Below, one piece after another: positions 49,280 through 60,600 of a stretch of 64,000 bases of DNA. The notes under the pieces were generated by a model. That model was not told the origin of the DNA, did not search any database, and saw only the letters and a list, made by a program, of their open reading frames with translations. A program made the position numbers and the translations under genes. This stretch comes from a virus. The stretch is from the IMG/VR virus record IMGVR_UViG_3300028844_005756, positions 1 to 64,000 of that record. One strand, written 5' to 3'. Numbering within the stretch: the stretch's first letter is position 1; every line of letters begins with the position of its first letter.

Positions 49280-52183
49280 ATGAGTTATATTCCCCAATTA
49301 TTATTAGCTAATACATTTGGCGAATGGTTGAATACAATAAATGATGTTATAGCTGAAAATAATAATTCAACAGCAAATGGCACACCAAATACATTAACAA
49401 GATACGATGCTAACGGTTCGCTAGAATTTAATGAGTTAAAAGTCTTTGATTTACAGCTAAAATCTGGACCTGTAATACAAGAAATCAGAACAGATTTTAC
49501 ACAAAATAATGATACGTCTTTATGTACAACTAAATCTGTATATGATTTAGTTTCGGGCGCAACTTCAGTAATTGTTCCTGTAAAAGCCAAGACATTAACT
49601 TTTGGAACAAGTGGATTATATGTAAATACTATTTCCACATCTTTCGGTCCATTAGATAACAAAACTCTAGTAACTTCAAATGCAGTTTATAATTTATTAA
49701 ACGGAATCAGAACTGTACCTATTGCATTTAATACAGACACACTTCAATTTGGTACCGGTCTTGTTATTAATGCAATAGCAGATGATTTTAGTACTATTGA
49801 TAGTAATACTGTTGCTACAACAAATGCTGTATACAATTTACTTACTGATGGAGCAATAAGTTTAAATACAGTGTTTAATAACTTAAAATTAGGAAGTGGT
49901 CCTAATATTGATAAAATTGTTACTAACTTTACAAATACACCACCTGATGATACAAGTTTAGTAACAGCACTTGCTGTATATAATCTAGTTGGTGGACCAG
50001 ATAATAATATCACTACACTAGAAGGTGTAAGCTTAGAATTATCATCTGGCAATAAAGTGACGGATATTGTACACAATTTTATGTTTATTAATAATGATTT
50101 ATTACCAACTACAAAAGCCGTTAACGATAGAATTTTTAATGTTCTCACTAGTGGAACACATACAATAAATCTTATAGCGAATACAGGTAATTTTACCGAA
50201 AGCCTAACTGCTGATGATATACACGCAAATACTGCAAATGTTGATGTATTATTAATTGCAAATAATATTAATGTTACAAACACACTATCAATAAATAACC
50301 TAACTGCTAATTATATCACTGCAAATGTAGTAGATATGCAAACAATGATTTTTGATGATTTAGTAGTTAATAATGTTCACACAGATTTTTCAACAATAAA
50401 TGATGAAACTTTAGTAACATCAAATGCAATTTATAATCTTATAACAGATGGTGATGTTTCTATAAATTCAGTGTTTAATAGTACAGAAACACAAACATTT
50501 ATATTAAATGGAAACACTGTAACTAATGTTGTTAGTGCAATAAACAATACAAATATAAATCAAAATACTTTAGCAACAACAGTAGCCATTTATGATTTGA
50601 TATCAGGTAATAATACGACATTACCTTCAGTACCACTCTCAGCAAATACACTTCAATTTCCTGGTGGTGATCCTAATGTATCAATAAATTCTATATCTAC
50701 AGACTTTTCAACTATTGATGACAATACTTTAGTTACTGCGAATGCTGTATACAATTTATTAACAGATGGTCAAATATCAATTGATTCTAAATTTACATCA
50801 TTAACTCTTGAAAATGGTGTAACTGTAAATGGAATTTTTGATTCTTTTACAACTGCAAATATTAACAGCTATTCTATTGCTACAACAGCAGCAATAGAAA
50901 ATGGATTGACTAATGGTTCTATTGCTGCTTATTTTAGAGAAATAGAAGTTGATAATGTTTTTTGTCAATTTATAAGTGTCAATAATTTAAATTATCTAGA
51001 CTCTATTTCACAAAATACATCTTCTGAGAGATTACAGGGATCAATTGTTACTCCATATGTTTATACTTCAGCTATTGAAGCATATAATGAAAAAGATGCA
51101 ACAAGCACAGGCATATTATTCGGTGATAGAGGAGCATCTCCCGCAGGTGAAACTATTTCTTCTACAACAACTGCAATATTTGCGAATGGTAATATTCAAT
51201 TAAAAATTGAAGATGGTAGTATAAATGCAATAAGCAATCCAATCATAACAACAAGTAATGTTGTAAGTGATCATATTGACTCTGATTATGCAAAGATAAA
51301 TTATATTGTTAATAAAGCAACTGCAAATACACTAGTGTTTCCTGATTTTGGAAATCAGGAATTAATTGGTAATACAGCCACTCAAACATTAACAAATAAA
51401 ACTTTAGGTAAAACAGACATATCCGGAGATATTGTACCTACAGTAGATTCAATATACAGTCTAGGTTCGCCTGCTAATAAGTTTAAAGATTTATTTTTAT
51501 CTTCAGCTACATTGTGGATTGGTGATAACATAAAATTGGATGCCTCTTCAGGTGTTGTAAAATATCTTAAAAGAGATGTCAATGCAGTACCATTTATAAT
51601 TTCTTCGTTGGGAGGTAACGGACCTAATGCGATTGCATATGTGAATACAACATTTAATTATAATCCAGCAAAAACTACTCTATCAGAATTAACATTAAAT
51701 GACCATTTAAGTTATCTAAACACTTTTGCAGGATATGAAACATCTGATGTAGGTACATTACTACCTCCTGAAGTAGATAGTAATGGAAACATTAGCTATT
51801 ATTATAATATTAATGATTATGATGAAATCATATATTCAGAAACTCCTGGTAAAAATGCTTCTGAAGTTTTAACTGATGATTTAAATGCAACTATTGATTA
51901 TCATGAAACTGATAATGTTGTTTTCAAAAAACCATATGGTGATTTTTTCTTAATAGTAAATCGAGTGTCTGAGTTGGAAGGTGTAACGGTTCATGCAAAA
52001 GTGCATGTGTTGCAAAATACAACACCTTATACTTTAAGCAATATAGTGATAAATGGAAATACAGTCTCTTCAATGAATATGTCTGGTAATTTAGAAATGC
52101 AAGTAGCAAACACTTATAATACTTACGATATTGATGCTGTTTATCTAGACAATCAGTGGTATAGCACGGTTATGGTAAAATAA
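49280..52183 (+). CDS. large repetitive virion protein, probably tail fibre or baseplate-associated
   Basis: 967 residues. An N-terminal unique part is followed by several diverged repeats of about 70-90 residues, each holding a core like DFSTIDDNTLVTANAVYNLLTDG. A segment rich in Thr/Asn and NKTLGKTDISGDI follows, with the end carrying a VDSIYSLGSPANKFKDLFLS motif common in phage tail-fibre and head-fibre proteins. Composition (Asn, Thr, Ser, Ile) fits a beta-fibre. Behind a perfect late box; a strong terminator follows. The precise virion position is not determinable. Confidence 0.65.
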   Translation: MSYIPQLLLANTFGEWLNTINDVIAENNNSTANGTPNTLTRYDANGSLEFNELKVFDLQLKSGPVIQEIRTDFTQNNDTSLCTTKSVYDLVSGATSVIVPVKAKTLTFGTSGLYVNTISTSFGPLDNKTLVTSNAVYNLLNGIRTVPIAFNTDTLQFGTGLVINAIADDFSTIDSNTVATTNAVYNLLTDGAISLNTVFNNLKLGSGPNIDKIVTNFTNTPPDDTSLVTALAVYNLVGGPDNNITTLEGVSLELSSGNKVTDIVHNFMFINNDLLPTTKAVNDRIFNVLTSGTHTINLIANTGNFTESLTADDIHANTANVDVLLIANNINVTNTLSINNLTANYITANVVDMQTMIFDDLVVNNVHTDFSTINDETLVTSNAIYNLITDGDVSINSVFNSTETQTFILNGNTVTNVVSAINNTNINQNTLATTVAIYDLISGNNTTLPSVPLSANTLQFPGGDPNVSINSISTDFSTIDDNTLVTANAVYNLLTDGQISIDSKFTSLTLENGVTVNGIFDSFTTANINSYSIATTAAIENGLTNGSIAAYFREIEVDNVFCQFISVNNLNYLDSISQNTSSERLQGSIVTPYVYTSAIEAYNEKDATSTGILFGDRGASPAGETISSTTTAIFANGNIQLKIEDGSINAISNPIITTSNVVSDHIDSDYAKINYIVNKATANTLVFPDFGNQELIGNTATQTLTNKTLGKTDISGDIVPTVDSIYSLGSPANKFKDLFLSSATLWIGDNIKLDASSGVVKYLKRDVNAVPFIISSLGGNGPNAIAYVNTTFNYNPAKTTLSELTLNDHLSYLNTFAGYETSDVGTLLPPEVDSNGNISYYYNINDYDEIIYSETPGKNASEVLTDDLNATIDYHETDNVVFKKPYGDFFLIVNRVSELEGVTVHAKVHVLQNTTPYTLSNIVINGNTVSSMNMSGNLEMQVANTYNTYDIDAVYLDNQWYSTVMVK

Positions 52184-52202
52184 TAATTCACAGGTGAATA
52201 AC

Positions 52203-52237
52203 AAAAAAGCCGAGGTTTTTACACCTCGGCTTTTTTT
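52203..52237. terminator. strong bidirectional terminator
   Basis: AAAAAAGCCGAGGT / ACCTCGGCTTTTTTT with a short loop. It lies between the convergent 967-residue gene (plus) and gene 8 (minus) and can terminate both. Confidence 0.93.
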
Positions 52238-52258
52238 ATTTAAACAGCGTTTGCACTA

Positions 52259-54598
52259 TCAGAACTGAATACTAATCTTCAAGTCTTCAGTTTGATTTTG
52301 TGAACGAGATACCATACTTCTGTTCTCAACGTAAAGAATTTTACCAGAACCAGGTAACATGCCTGGTGTATTTGCTGTATTAGCAGTAACAGTAAATGCC
52401 TCTACATTTTGAGCATCAGCAGAATGATAACCTAGTGATTTAATTTTAAAATCACCACTTGCTAAAAGTGTACCAAAATCTTTTCTTGGCTTAATTACAC
52501 GGATTCTCTTAGAGAATACATCATGATCTACAATTCTAGCAGTAGCAACTAATAGACCTGTTGAATTTGCATAAATTCCTACATCCATATCAGGTTCAAA
52601 GTTTAATGTATTACCATTCAAACTTCCTAAAGAAGCAGATGTTAAATTAATTCTATAACATTGGTCAGTTTTATAACCTCTAAACAATTCTGTATATGCA
52701 CTTGGATTCATCCAGAGTCTTGTTTGATCTGAAGAATAGGTTCTTGGATTTTTAAGAATACCAATCTTTCTGAATTCGTTACCAACTGTAAATTCATCAG
52801 ATTCTGTACCTTCAAATCTAGCATTAATCATAACATTATGACCACCTAATTCTTCTACAGCATCAAATCCATGTCCTCCTACGGGTGGAATATGTGCATG
52901 TACTGTAGCGGTAGAATAATTATTTGCAGTACCAGTAACCATAGCACTATCTACACGATAATGATATTTACCAGGATTTGTTACTCTTACATCAAGTACT
53001 CTACCCGGTCGTTCTCTATGATATCCAGGTGTTGTTGTATTAAACAATGGTTCAACAATTCCATATGCATTAAATCCATCAATAGGATCTGTTGTCGTAG
53101 TACTTTGATGATTCGCTTCAATTTTTACTCTTGGATGAATTTCAACTACAGCATCCTCATTTACTATCTGTGTTGCTGCAGGAAGACCGGCAACACCAGT
53201 AACACTTGTTCCTATCAAACTTTCTATGGTTGCAGAATCAATTGTAAATTCAATTGTGCCATCTGTAAAGTCAGAACCACTTGTTAATTGTACACCGCTG
53301 ATTGGGAATACATATCTTTTGAATGCATCTCCATTTAGAGTACTATCAGTAGAAGATTTAATTACAACACCATAATCTAACCAAGTATCTAATCCTTTAT
53401 GACCCATGGCTACTAGTCCTGCATCAGGAGTGGCCGTCCATGTTCCGCCAGCATGACTTAAATTATTTGCAAAACTAAACATATTGTAGTGAGTGTTAGA
53501 ACTTAAATCTAGTCCAGCATTTGTTCCTGCTTCTGGATCTGGAAAATCACAATTGTTAACAGTATTCCATACTATTTGGAATGTCAATGAATTTTGAGAA
53601 TCATCGTAATTTACTTGTGCAGAACTTGAACCAAATTGATAATATCCATCTCCACCCTGCATTTCATATCCCTCAACAGTTGAATCATTGGTTTCAACTG
53701 CATACTTATCTACTGTAACATTTAAGATACCGCCTGGAATAGCAGTTGTTTCAACTGTATATTGATCTGAGAAATCATTTTCAATTGTTCCATTTTCTTT
53801 ACGTATTCTTCTTACCGGAATATAAGAAGTGGTAACAAATTTTAATGCTTCTCCAGCATCAATAGTATAGTAATATTTCCATTGATATCCGTCATTATCG
53901 TCATCACCCAAAACCATATAATCTTCACTGATGCCACCATCAGTTACAAAGTTTAAAGGTTCTTGATATGATTTGTGATCCCACAGGTAAACAGTATTGC
54001 CGTTAACACCATTGAAATTTTCAACTTTTCTAAACTTACCAACACCTTGCTTTAAACACTTGTAAATTCTAAATCTTCTATTCACAGTGTGAATCAACAT
54101 GTCATCATAAAATAAGAAAGCAGAACGGTCATCGTAACCATCATATCTTGTACCCAAAGTCCAGTTCCTAAGGCCTGATTGGATCTCTACAGTTCTTTCA
54201 CGCTTAATAACGTGTGATACTTCGCTATCGGAAACTTTCTTAGCAGCAATCATATCATCCCAGTGATTAAAGTGTGAATCTTTTACACTATCAACTGGAA
54301 ATGGAGGATTGTTTTCGTTTAAATTCGGATCAATAGAACCATCCGGTGTATCAGAAGGATTCCACGGAGATACTCTACCTATAAACAAATACATTTGGTC
54401 ATCCAATGCATAGTAAGGTATAGCATTTAGGTTATTAACTGAAGGAGCAGATGTGACACTCAAATCACCATCTAGTCCAGGAGTCATGTCTTCTATTCGT
54501 ATATATCCACCAACACCATGTTCTGATTTTTCTTCAAAACTTTCTTTAAATTGTTTTGCATTACTAACACGAAAAGTATTATGCACTAGTGCGGGCAT
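52259..54598 (-). CDS. 8: baseplate wedge protein gp8 homologue, enlarged
   Basis: 779 residues (T4 gp8: 334). Two central blocks, DQMYLFIGRVSPW followed by W....AAKKV, and YQWKYYYTIDAGEALKFVT, match the gp8 family of marine T4-like phages. Position after gene 7 on the same strand is as in T4 (6-7-8). The extra 400 residues are beta-rich and repeat-poor. Structural, baseplate wedge. Followed by the bidirectional terminator. Confidence 0.65.
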   Translation of the reverse strand: MPALVHNTFRVSNAKQFKESFEEKSEHGVGGYIRIEDMTPGLDGDLSVTSAPSVNNLNAIPYYALDDQMYLFIGRVSPWNPSDTPDGSIDPNLNENNPPFPVDSVKDSHFNHWDDMIAAKKVSDSEVSHVIKRERTVEIQSGLRNWTLGTRYDGYDDRSAFLFYDDMLIHTVNRRFRIYKCLKQGVGKFRKVENFNGVNGNTVYLWDHKSYQEPLNFVTDGGISEDYMVLGDDDNDGYQWKYYYTIDAGEALKFVTTSYIPVRRIRKENGTIENDFSDQYTVETTAIPGGILNVTVDKYAVETNDSTVEGYEMQGGDGYYQFGSSSAQVNYDDSQNSLTFQIVWNTVNNCDFPDPEAGTNAGLDLSSNTHYNMFSFANNLSHAGGTWTATPDAGLVAMGHKGLDTWLDYGVVIKSSTDSTLNGDAFKRYVFPISGVQLTSGSDFTDGTIEFTIDSATIESLIGTSVTGVAGLPAATQIVNEDAVVEIHPRVKIEANHQSTTTTDPIDGFNAYGIVEPLFNTTTPGYHRERPGRVLDVRVTNPGKYHYRVDSAMVTGTANNYSTATVHAHIPPVGGHGFDAVEELGGHNVMINARFEGTESDEFTVGNEFRKIGILKNPRTYSSDQTRLWMNPSAYTELFRGYKTDQCYRINLTSASLGSLNGNTLNFEPDMDVGIYANSTGLLVATARIVDHDVFSKRIRVIKPRKDFGTLLASGDFKIKSLGYHSADAQNVEAFTVTANTANTPGMLPGSGKILYVENRSMVSRSQNQTEDLKISIQF

Positions 54599-54626
54599 AT
54601 TTTTTCTCCTATTTAAATTTTCTTAA

Positions 54627-57600
54627 TTAAACTTCAATTCGTACAGTCTCTAAAAACTCTTTTCTATTTATGTTCGGATCATTATATTCTGTTTCAAATG
54701 TATTTAGCGCACTAATATTCCAAGTATAAACCTCACTCACAGTATAATTCATTTTTAATGTGGCATGTAAATACGTCTGTTTATCATCACCTTTTCTTTT
54801 TAAATGTTTTTCAATTTCAAATCTTATATAGTCATCAGTAAAAGGTCTAATCACAGTATTTAATAAAAAATTGTCATTCGTTATTCCATTATTTATAGTG
54901 TTTATTTGACTCTCTTTAAATCCAAAGGTGTTATTTATATTTCCTTCTGAATCAAAACTTAAAATTTTCTCAAAATCTACTAAAGATATATCATCTGGAG
55001 TTGTTGAAAATGAATAATCAAAAATTTCTTTTGCAAATAATTCTGCTTGAACTGTAGGTATATTAGATTCTAAAATATAATATTTTAATTTTAAAGGAAC
55101 TTTTTCTGTTATTTCTTCTTTTAAAAAAGTATCAACTTTTTTATCTAATTGAAATAAAAAATTTCTATCTTCAATTTCATTAAATATTTTTGTTAGATTT
55201 TCATTTTGAATTAATTCTATAGTACCATCAAGGATCTTTTCAGTACCAATAATATTTGATACAGTTTCTTTAAATTTAGATTTTCCATCTTGTATATCAA
55301 CAGTTGTGATAGAATATTGAGTTTTTGGAGATACAATAGGTATTGTATTAATAATATCATATCTTAATTTAGTAAGAACTTTTGGTCTTATTTGCTTTTC
55401 TAAAAAGGATTCTGTTATTCTATCATTTAGCGATATTGCACTATTTTCATTATAGACATAAGATTCACTAAAAAATTCAATTTCTGTAGAGTCCATAAAA
55501 GATGTAGAATCTATGAAAGTATGCTTATCATTATACAATATAGATATTTCATCACTAGTTAATTCTTCCATATCAGATATAATGACATATTCTATTTCAT
55601 CATTGTTTGTCAAACCTACATCTACAGTCTTCACAGTATCATATGTGTGTTCGGCTATTTGACTATTTAAATAATTACCAATAATTTCATTTTGTTTATT
55701 AATAATAAAATCTTTTCTTCCAATTTTAGATTTATCAGAAATAAATTCTACAAGATTTTCAAATTCAAGAACAACTTCTTCTGTTGCTATTGTATTATCT
55801 AAAATAGTTGCTTGCTTATCATATACAGTAGTACTTGATGTAATTGCAGTATGTATTAAATCTAAAGTAGGATTATATGTGAATTCTAATTCATTTAGAA
55901 CAGAAACTGTTGGAATATAATCTAAATTATAAGGAACGAGTTTAAACGGTAAATAGTCATCAACAAAATTATTAAAGTATGAAGTAATTCTATCTTCATA
56001 ACTTAATGTGACATTTCTGTCAAGTAATTTGGGATTATGTTCGTATTCATCAATTACAGAGTAAATATCTGTAGTTGCATCTGCAAATGCTGTGTTACCG
56101 TATAATGTTGTAAACGGAACTATATTCACATCAATAGGTACTTTTGGATTGTATGTTATTTCTGGTTCATTCAGTACAGTAGCCGTTGGTACAGTCTCAC
56201 TTTCAAAATCCACAAAAATCTTAGGTATCATATCTAAAGAAAATTTTGTATCCACCCATCTACTAATGACTCTATCTTCTGCAAAAGTTTTGTTTCTATC
56301 AACTATTATAGTATCATCTTCAAATCCATATTCAAATGTTACATCATGAGTTGCGTCCGCAAATGCCGTGTTTCCATATAATGTTGTGAACGAAACTATT
56401 TCTGTATTTGCAAGAACAATTGGATTATATGTAATTTCAGGCTCAGAATGAACTCTTACAGTAGGAATATCACTTAAATTATAATACTTTAATTGTAAAG
56501 GTCTATAGAAACCAAAGAGAGTATTATCTGTCCAGGGTCCTATAATATCACTTAATGAAAATGTTTTATGTCTATCAAGTATTAAATTTTCGTTTTTAAT
56601 TTCAAATTCAAAATCAATATCTTGTGTAGCATCTAAGAATGTTGTATTTCCTGTTAATATTCTATTATCAATATTAATGACTTCCATATTTTCAACATAA
56701 TCTGTAATCGGCACTACTTCAAGATATGCAGTTACAGATGGTAATGTATCTTGACTATATTCACGTATAACCCATGGTCTCATAAAATGTTCTATGATTG
56801 TAAATTCATATGGGTAGATATAATCACTTCTAATTATAAGTTTATTTCTATCAATAATATTGTTTTCAATGTCTTCTTCTATTTCACCCATGATATCAAA
56901 ACTAGAATCTAAAAATGTTGTGTTTCCATAAAGAGATGAAAACAATTCAAAATTAGTGAGTAATTCTGTATTTGCTTGTCTCTCATTTCTTATGTAAGTA
57001 CCATCTATTCTTACTGAAGGTAATTTATCCAGAATATAATCATCCATTTTTATTCTAGAATAATCCTTAATTAAAATAGGAGTCCATGGTAAAATGATAT
57101 CTCCTAAATCTACATACTTATTTCTATCTTCAATTATAATAGGAATTTTTATTTCGGTTTGTGCTTCTGCAAGTTCTAATTCAAAATAAATAGCTGGAGG
57201 CGCTGCATCTGAGAATATGCTGTTTGGATGTACGAGAGGACTTACATCCTCATTTGCTGTCCGTTTACTTATAATAATCGCATCTTGAATAAATGCACTT
57301 GGTATTTTATCTAAAACATAATCTGAAAATTTAACAGGAAGATATCCAGCAATAAATTGCCTTTTCCAATTCTCAAATTGAGTATCTAATGTTATGTATT
57401 TTCTTCTATCTTCTATCTCAAAATGATTTTCTATATCTGTTTTACTAATGACTTCCGTAGAAGAATCTAAAATAACAGTGTTGGCAAAATAAATAGTTTC
57501 TTTGTCTAATACTGTAGATAAATCCTTTGATTTAGGACTTGTATACAAAAAGGGTTCTGACAATGCGCTTGTGGCGGGCATTGTGTCACCCAAATATGGT

Positions 57601-60600
57601 TTATATTTTTTATGGAGATTATAAACTATAAGATTGTTTTTGTAATCAACAATTTTTTCATCAAAATTAAAAAATAAATTTCTATTTAAAACATCAACAA
57701 ATATTTTACGATTTACATCTGTTTCTAAAGGTGTTACATCAGTTACTGCAGGGTTATCACCTCCACTTACTAGAGTGGACAATGGATCAAATCCAGATTC
57801 TGATATACCAACAAATTTATGAACAGGTGGGGGTATTACGGTAAAGTCTTGTTGAATTGATTTGCTAGGTAATGATGGGTCTAAACTGAAAGGTTCAAAT
57901 GCAAAATTATTAATGTGATTCACATGCACACTCATAAAATCAATATCACCAGAATTTACATCATTAGCAACTATGGTTGACCAAATTATAAAATTATCTT
58001 CGTTGTATATTGGTTTTAAGTTATCCAAGTCTTCAATATTTTCAAAAGTAACTAGAGTATCAACATTAAAATTTTCGCTTTCTTGAAATAATTTTCTTTC
58101 AGGTAGTAAACTATCTTCATCAAATGTAAAATTATCATAACTATCAAAAGTTAATTCATCCGAATCAAAATAAGAAGATGGTTTTATACCATATGCGCTT
58201 TTGTTTGTAGAATTCACAAAGGTATAATATATAACAGGGTCAGTATCACTACTTGAATCTGCAAAATTTAATCTTGTAATTACATATCTTAAATCAGGTT
58301 CTTTTAATTGTAATGAATCTATGTGGTGATAATTTAAAATTTTATCATCTTCTACTTCAACACTTGGTAATCCAGATTCTGTTCCTGGATGCGCATTTAT
58401 ACTTCCTAATAATATTAGAGAACTTACTCTATTCTTTTCAAACTCCTCAAAGAAATTTAAAATTACAACTTTTGCTTTTGGTTCAAATTGATGGTCAGGA
58501 CAAAGAACTGTTTCAATATCTGCAATAGATATTTGTGTTATTTTCTTATCATCATCTGAATTTATTAGAATCGCTTCTCGGAAAATCTTAGGTATTTTTC
58601 CACGTATTGCAGGTATTCTGTTTTCAAAAGACAGTGTTGATATTCTATTTTTGGGTTTATCCATAGCCGGCTGAATATCAAACTTTGCAGCAGTAGACTC
58701 AATATTTAAAAATACCGCACTATTATTTTCTTCATCAGATGATTGAATAGAAAGTGGTAATATTTGTTCATCAATATTAATAACAACATGGAGGGGAACA
58801 TCTGTTACTGAGCGTATTGCAGTATCAGTAAAAGAGTCATTGGATAATGTGCTTGTACTTTCAAAGAATAAAAAGTCTTTTATATTAATAGAAAATGAAG
58901 TAAATGTTGTCGGTCGTTCAGTTAATTTATGTTCAAATGTATCTAATACAGTTTTGAATTCTTGCTGATAAGCTAATGTTAATACTACATCTACTTCATC
59001 TGTAATTACATCACTATTCTGGAAAGTCGTCCGTAGGGGTTCCACTGTCAACGGCCCTTGGGGTGAGGGTTGTGTTGTTGGCTGTGTTTCCGCTGAAGTT
59101 AAAAAAAAAATTTCCGAAGGATTTACTATCGGATAAGGGGTTGAATCTACTGTATTATAGTCAAATATTATTGTATTTGACCTTGGTTGCATTATACTAT
59201 AACTTTCAAGGTCTATGGCTACATTTTCATAATCTACATTAATGAATGTTTTTTCTATCTTCGTTACTTTTGGTAAAGTATAATTATTTTCAATAAATGA
59301 TTGCCAACTAATTACTTCTAATATACCTTCATCTACTTCAAAAGGAACTTTAATTGTATCTTGATTATTCTTCAATGTCAGACAGTATAATAATCCTGTG
59401 TATGGAACTTCAATCTTATCTATTTCTTTATCAATATCTCTCAATTCCATTATTGCTCTTTTACCCGTACCGGCTAATGTTTCATCAGGTACTGCTAAAA
59501 AGTCTAGTTCTGTTGGTGGTTTTGTTTTTGATGATAGTTTTCGTCCTTTAATTATTTTATTTGATGTAACTAAAGCTAATTCTTGGTCTGGAGAAACTGT
59601 TATAGACACACTTGAATGATCTGTATACTGATGCATTATTCCATTATATTCTCTTGTTGCTATACTATCTGGCAATTGCCAAACTATAACACCATCTTCT
59701 TTCACATTAGCAACATGCATATAGGGTTCTAGATTTTCAAAAGTTACCCAACCATAATCTCTTGTAAGTATTTCTGCATTTGGTAAATAAGAACCTTTGC
59801 CGGATAATGTATTTCCTGAAACTAATGGTAGATATTCATTTCTTTCTGTATCAGAAAATTCTATTTCTGCGTTGCTAAATTGTTGTAAATCAGAACTAAA
59901 TCTTGGTTCATATAAATCGGTAAATGGATCTCTTACTACAATATATCCACCCTTTGCAATATCTGGCACATGTTCAAATACACGTTCTACTCTTACTCTA
60001 AAATTATAAATTGTTCTATCTGCATCTAAAGAACCAATTGCATTTTTTCTATATCCAATTACATCAGCAATCCAGTTTGCTTCATCTTCAACATTTATAA
60101 TTTTCACAAAAGATTGTACGGCTACAATACCATCATATAGTCTTGTATCAGTGATAATTGAATTTTTCTCATTTGTTTTTCCATAATCATCAAAATCTCT
60201 AAATGAATTTTCACTAGGTTTTGATATAATATCTTCTATGAAAAAACGAAATCCTTCAAAAATCGGTGCTATTGCATTTACTTCTATTTCTGGATATTCA
60301 GATGTTGCAATCTCCTCATTGTGAATAAATTCATTTTCTAATTCTATTTGATTAATAACATCACCAATAGTTGCATCTGCAAAATTTAATCTTTCTACTT
60401 CTATATGCTCAAATATTTCAGCAATTATGTAGCCACGGCTGTCTATTTCTATTTCATGCAATTCATGTGTTTTTATTCTAAAGTCAAGTTCAAGTTCAAA
60501 TTTATTTCTTATAAAATGTAAAAATCCTGCAGGATGTAATTCATCTAAAAGTAAAGGTTCTATTAAACTTGCTGGTATTTTAGTACGTATTTCATATGAA

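Noticed and set aside
49285-50283. Long minus-strand reading frames inside the 967-residue gene
   Set aside because: They are antisense reflections of repetitive Asn/Thr codons, have no ribosome-binding sites and no late or early promoter.
52871-53287. Plus-strand frame of 138 codons opposite gene 8
   Set aside because: Its composition is extremely biased (Cys, Ser and Ile runs), it has no ribosome-binding site, and gene 8 on the other strand is well supported.
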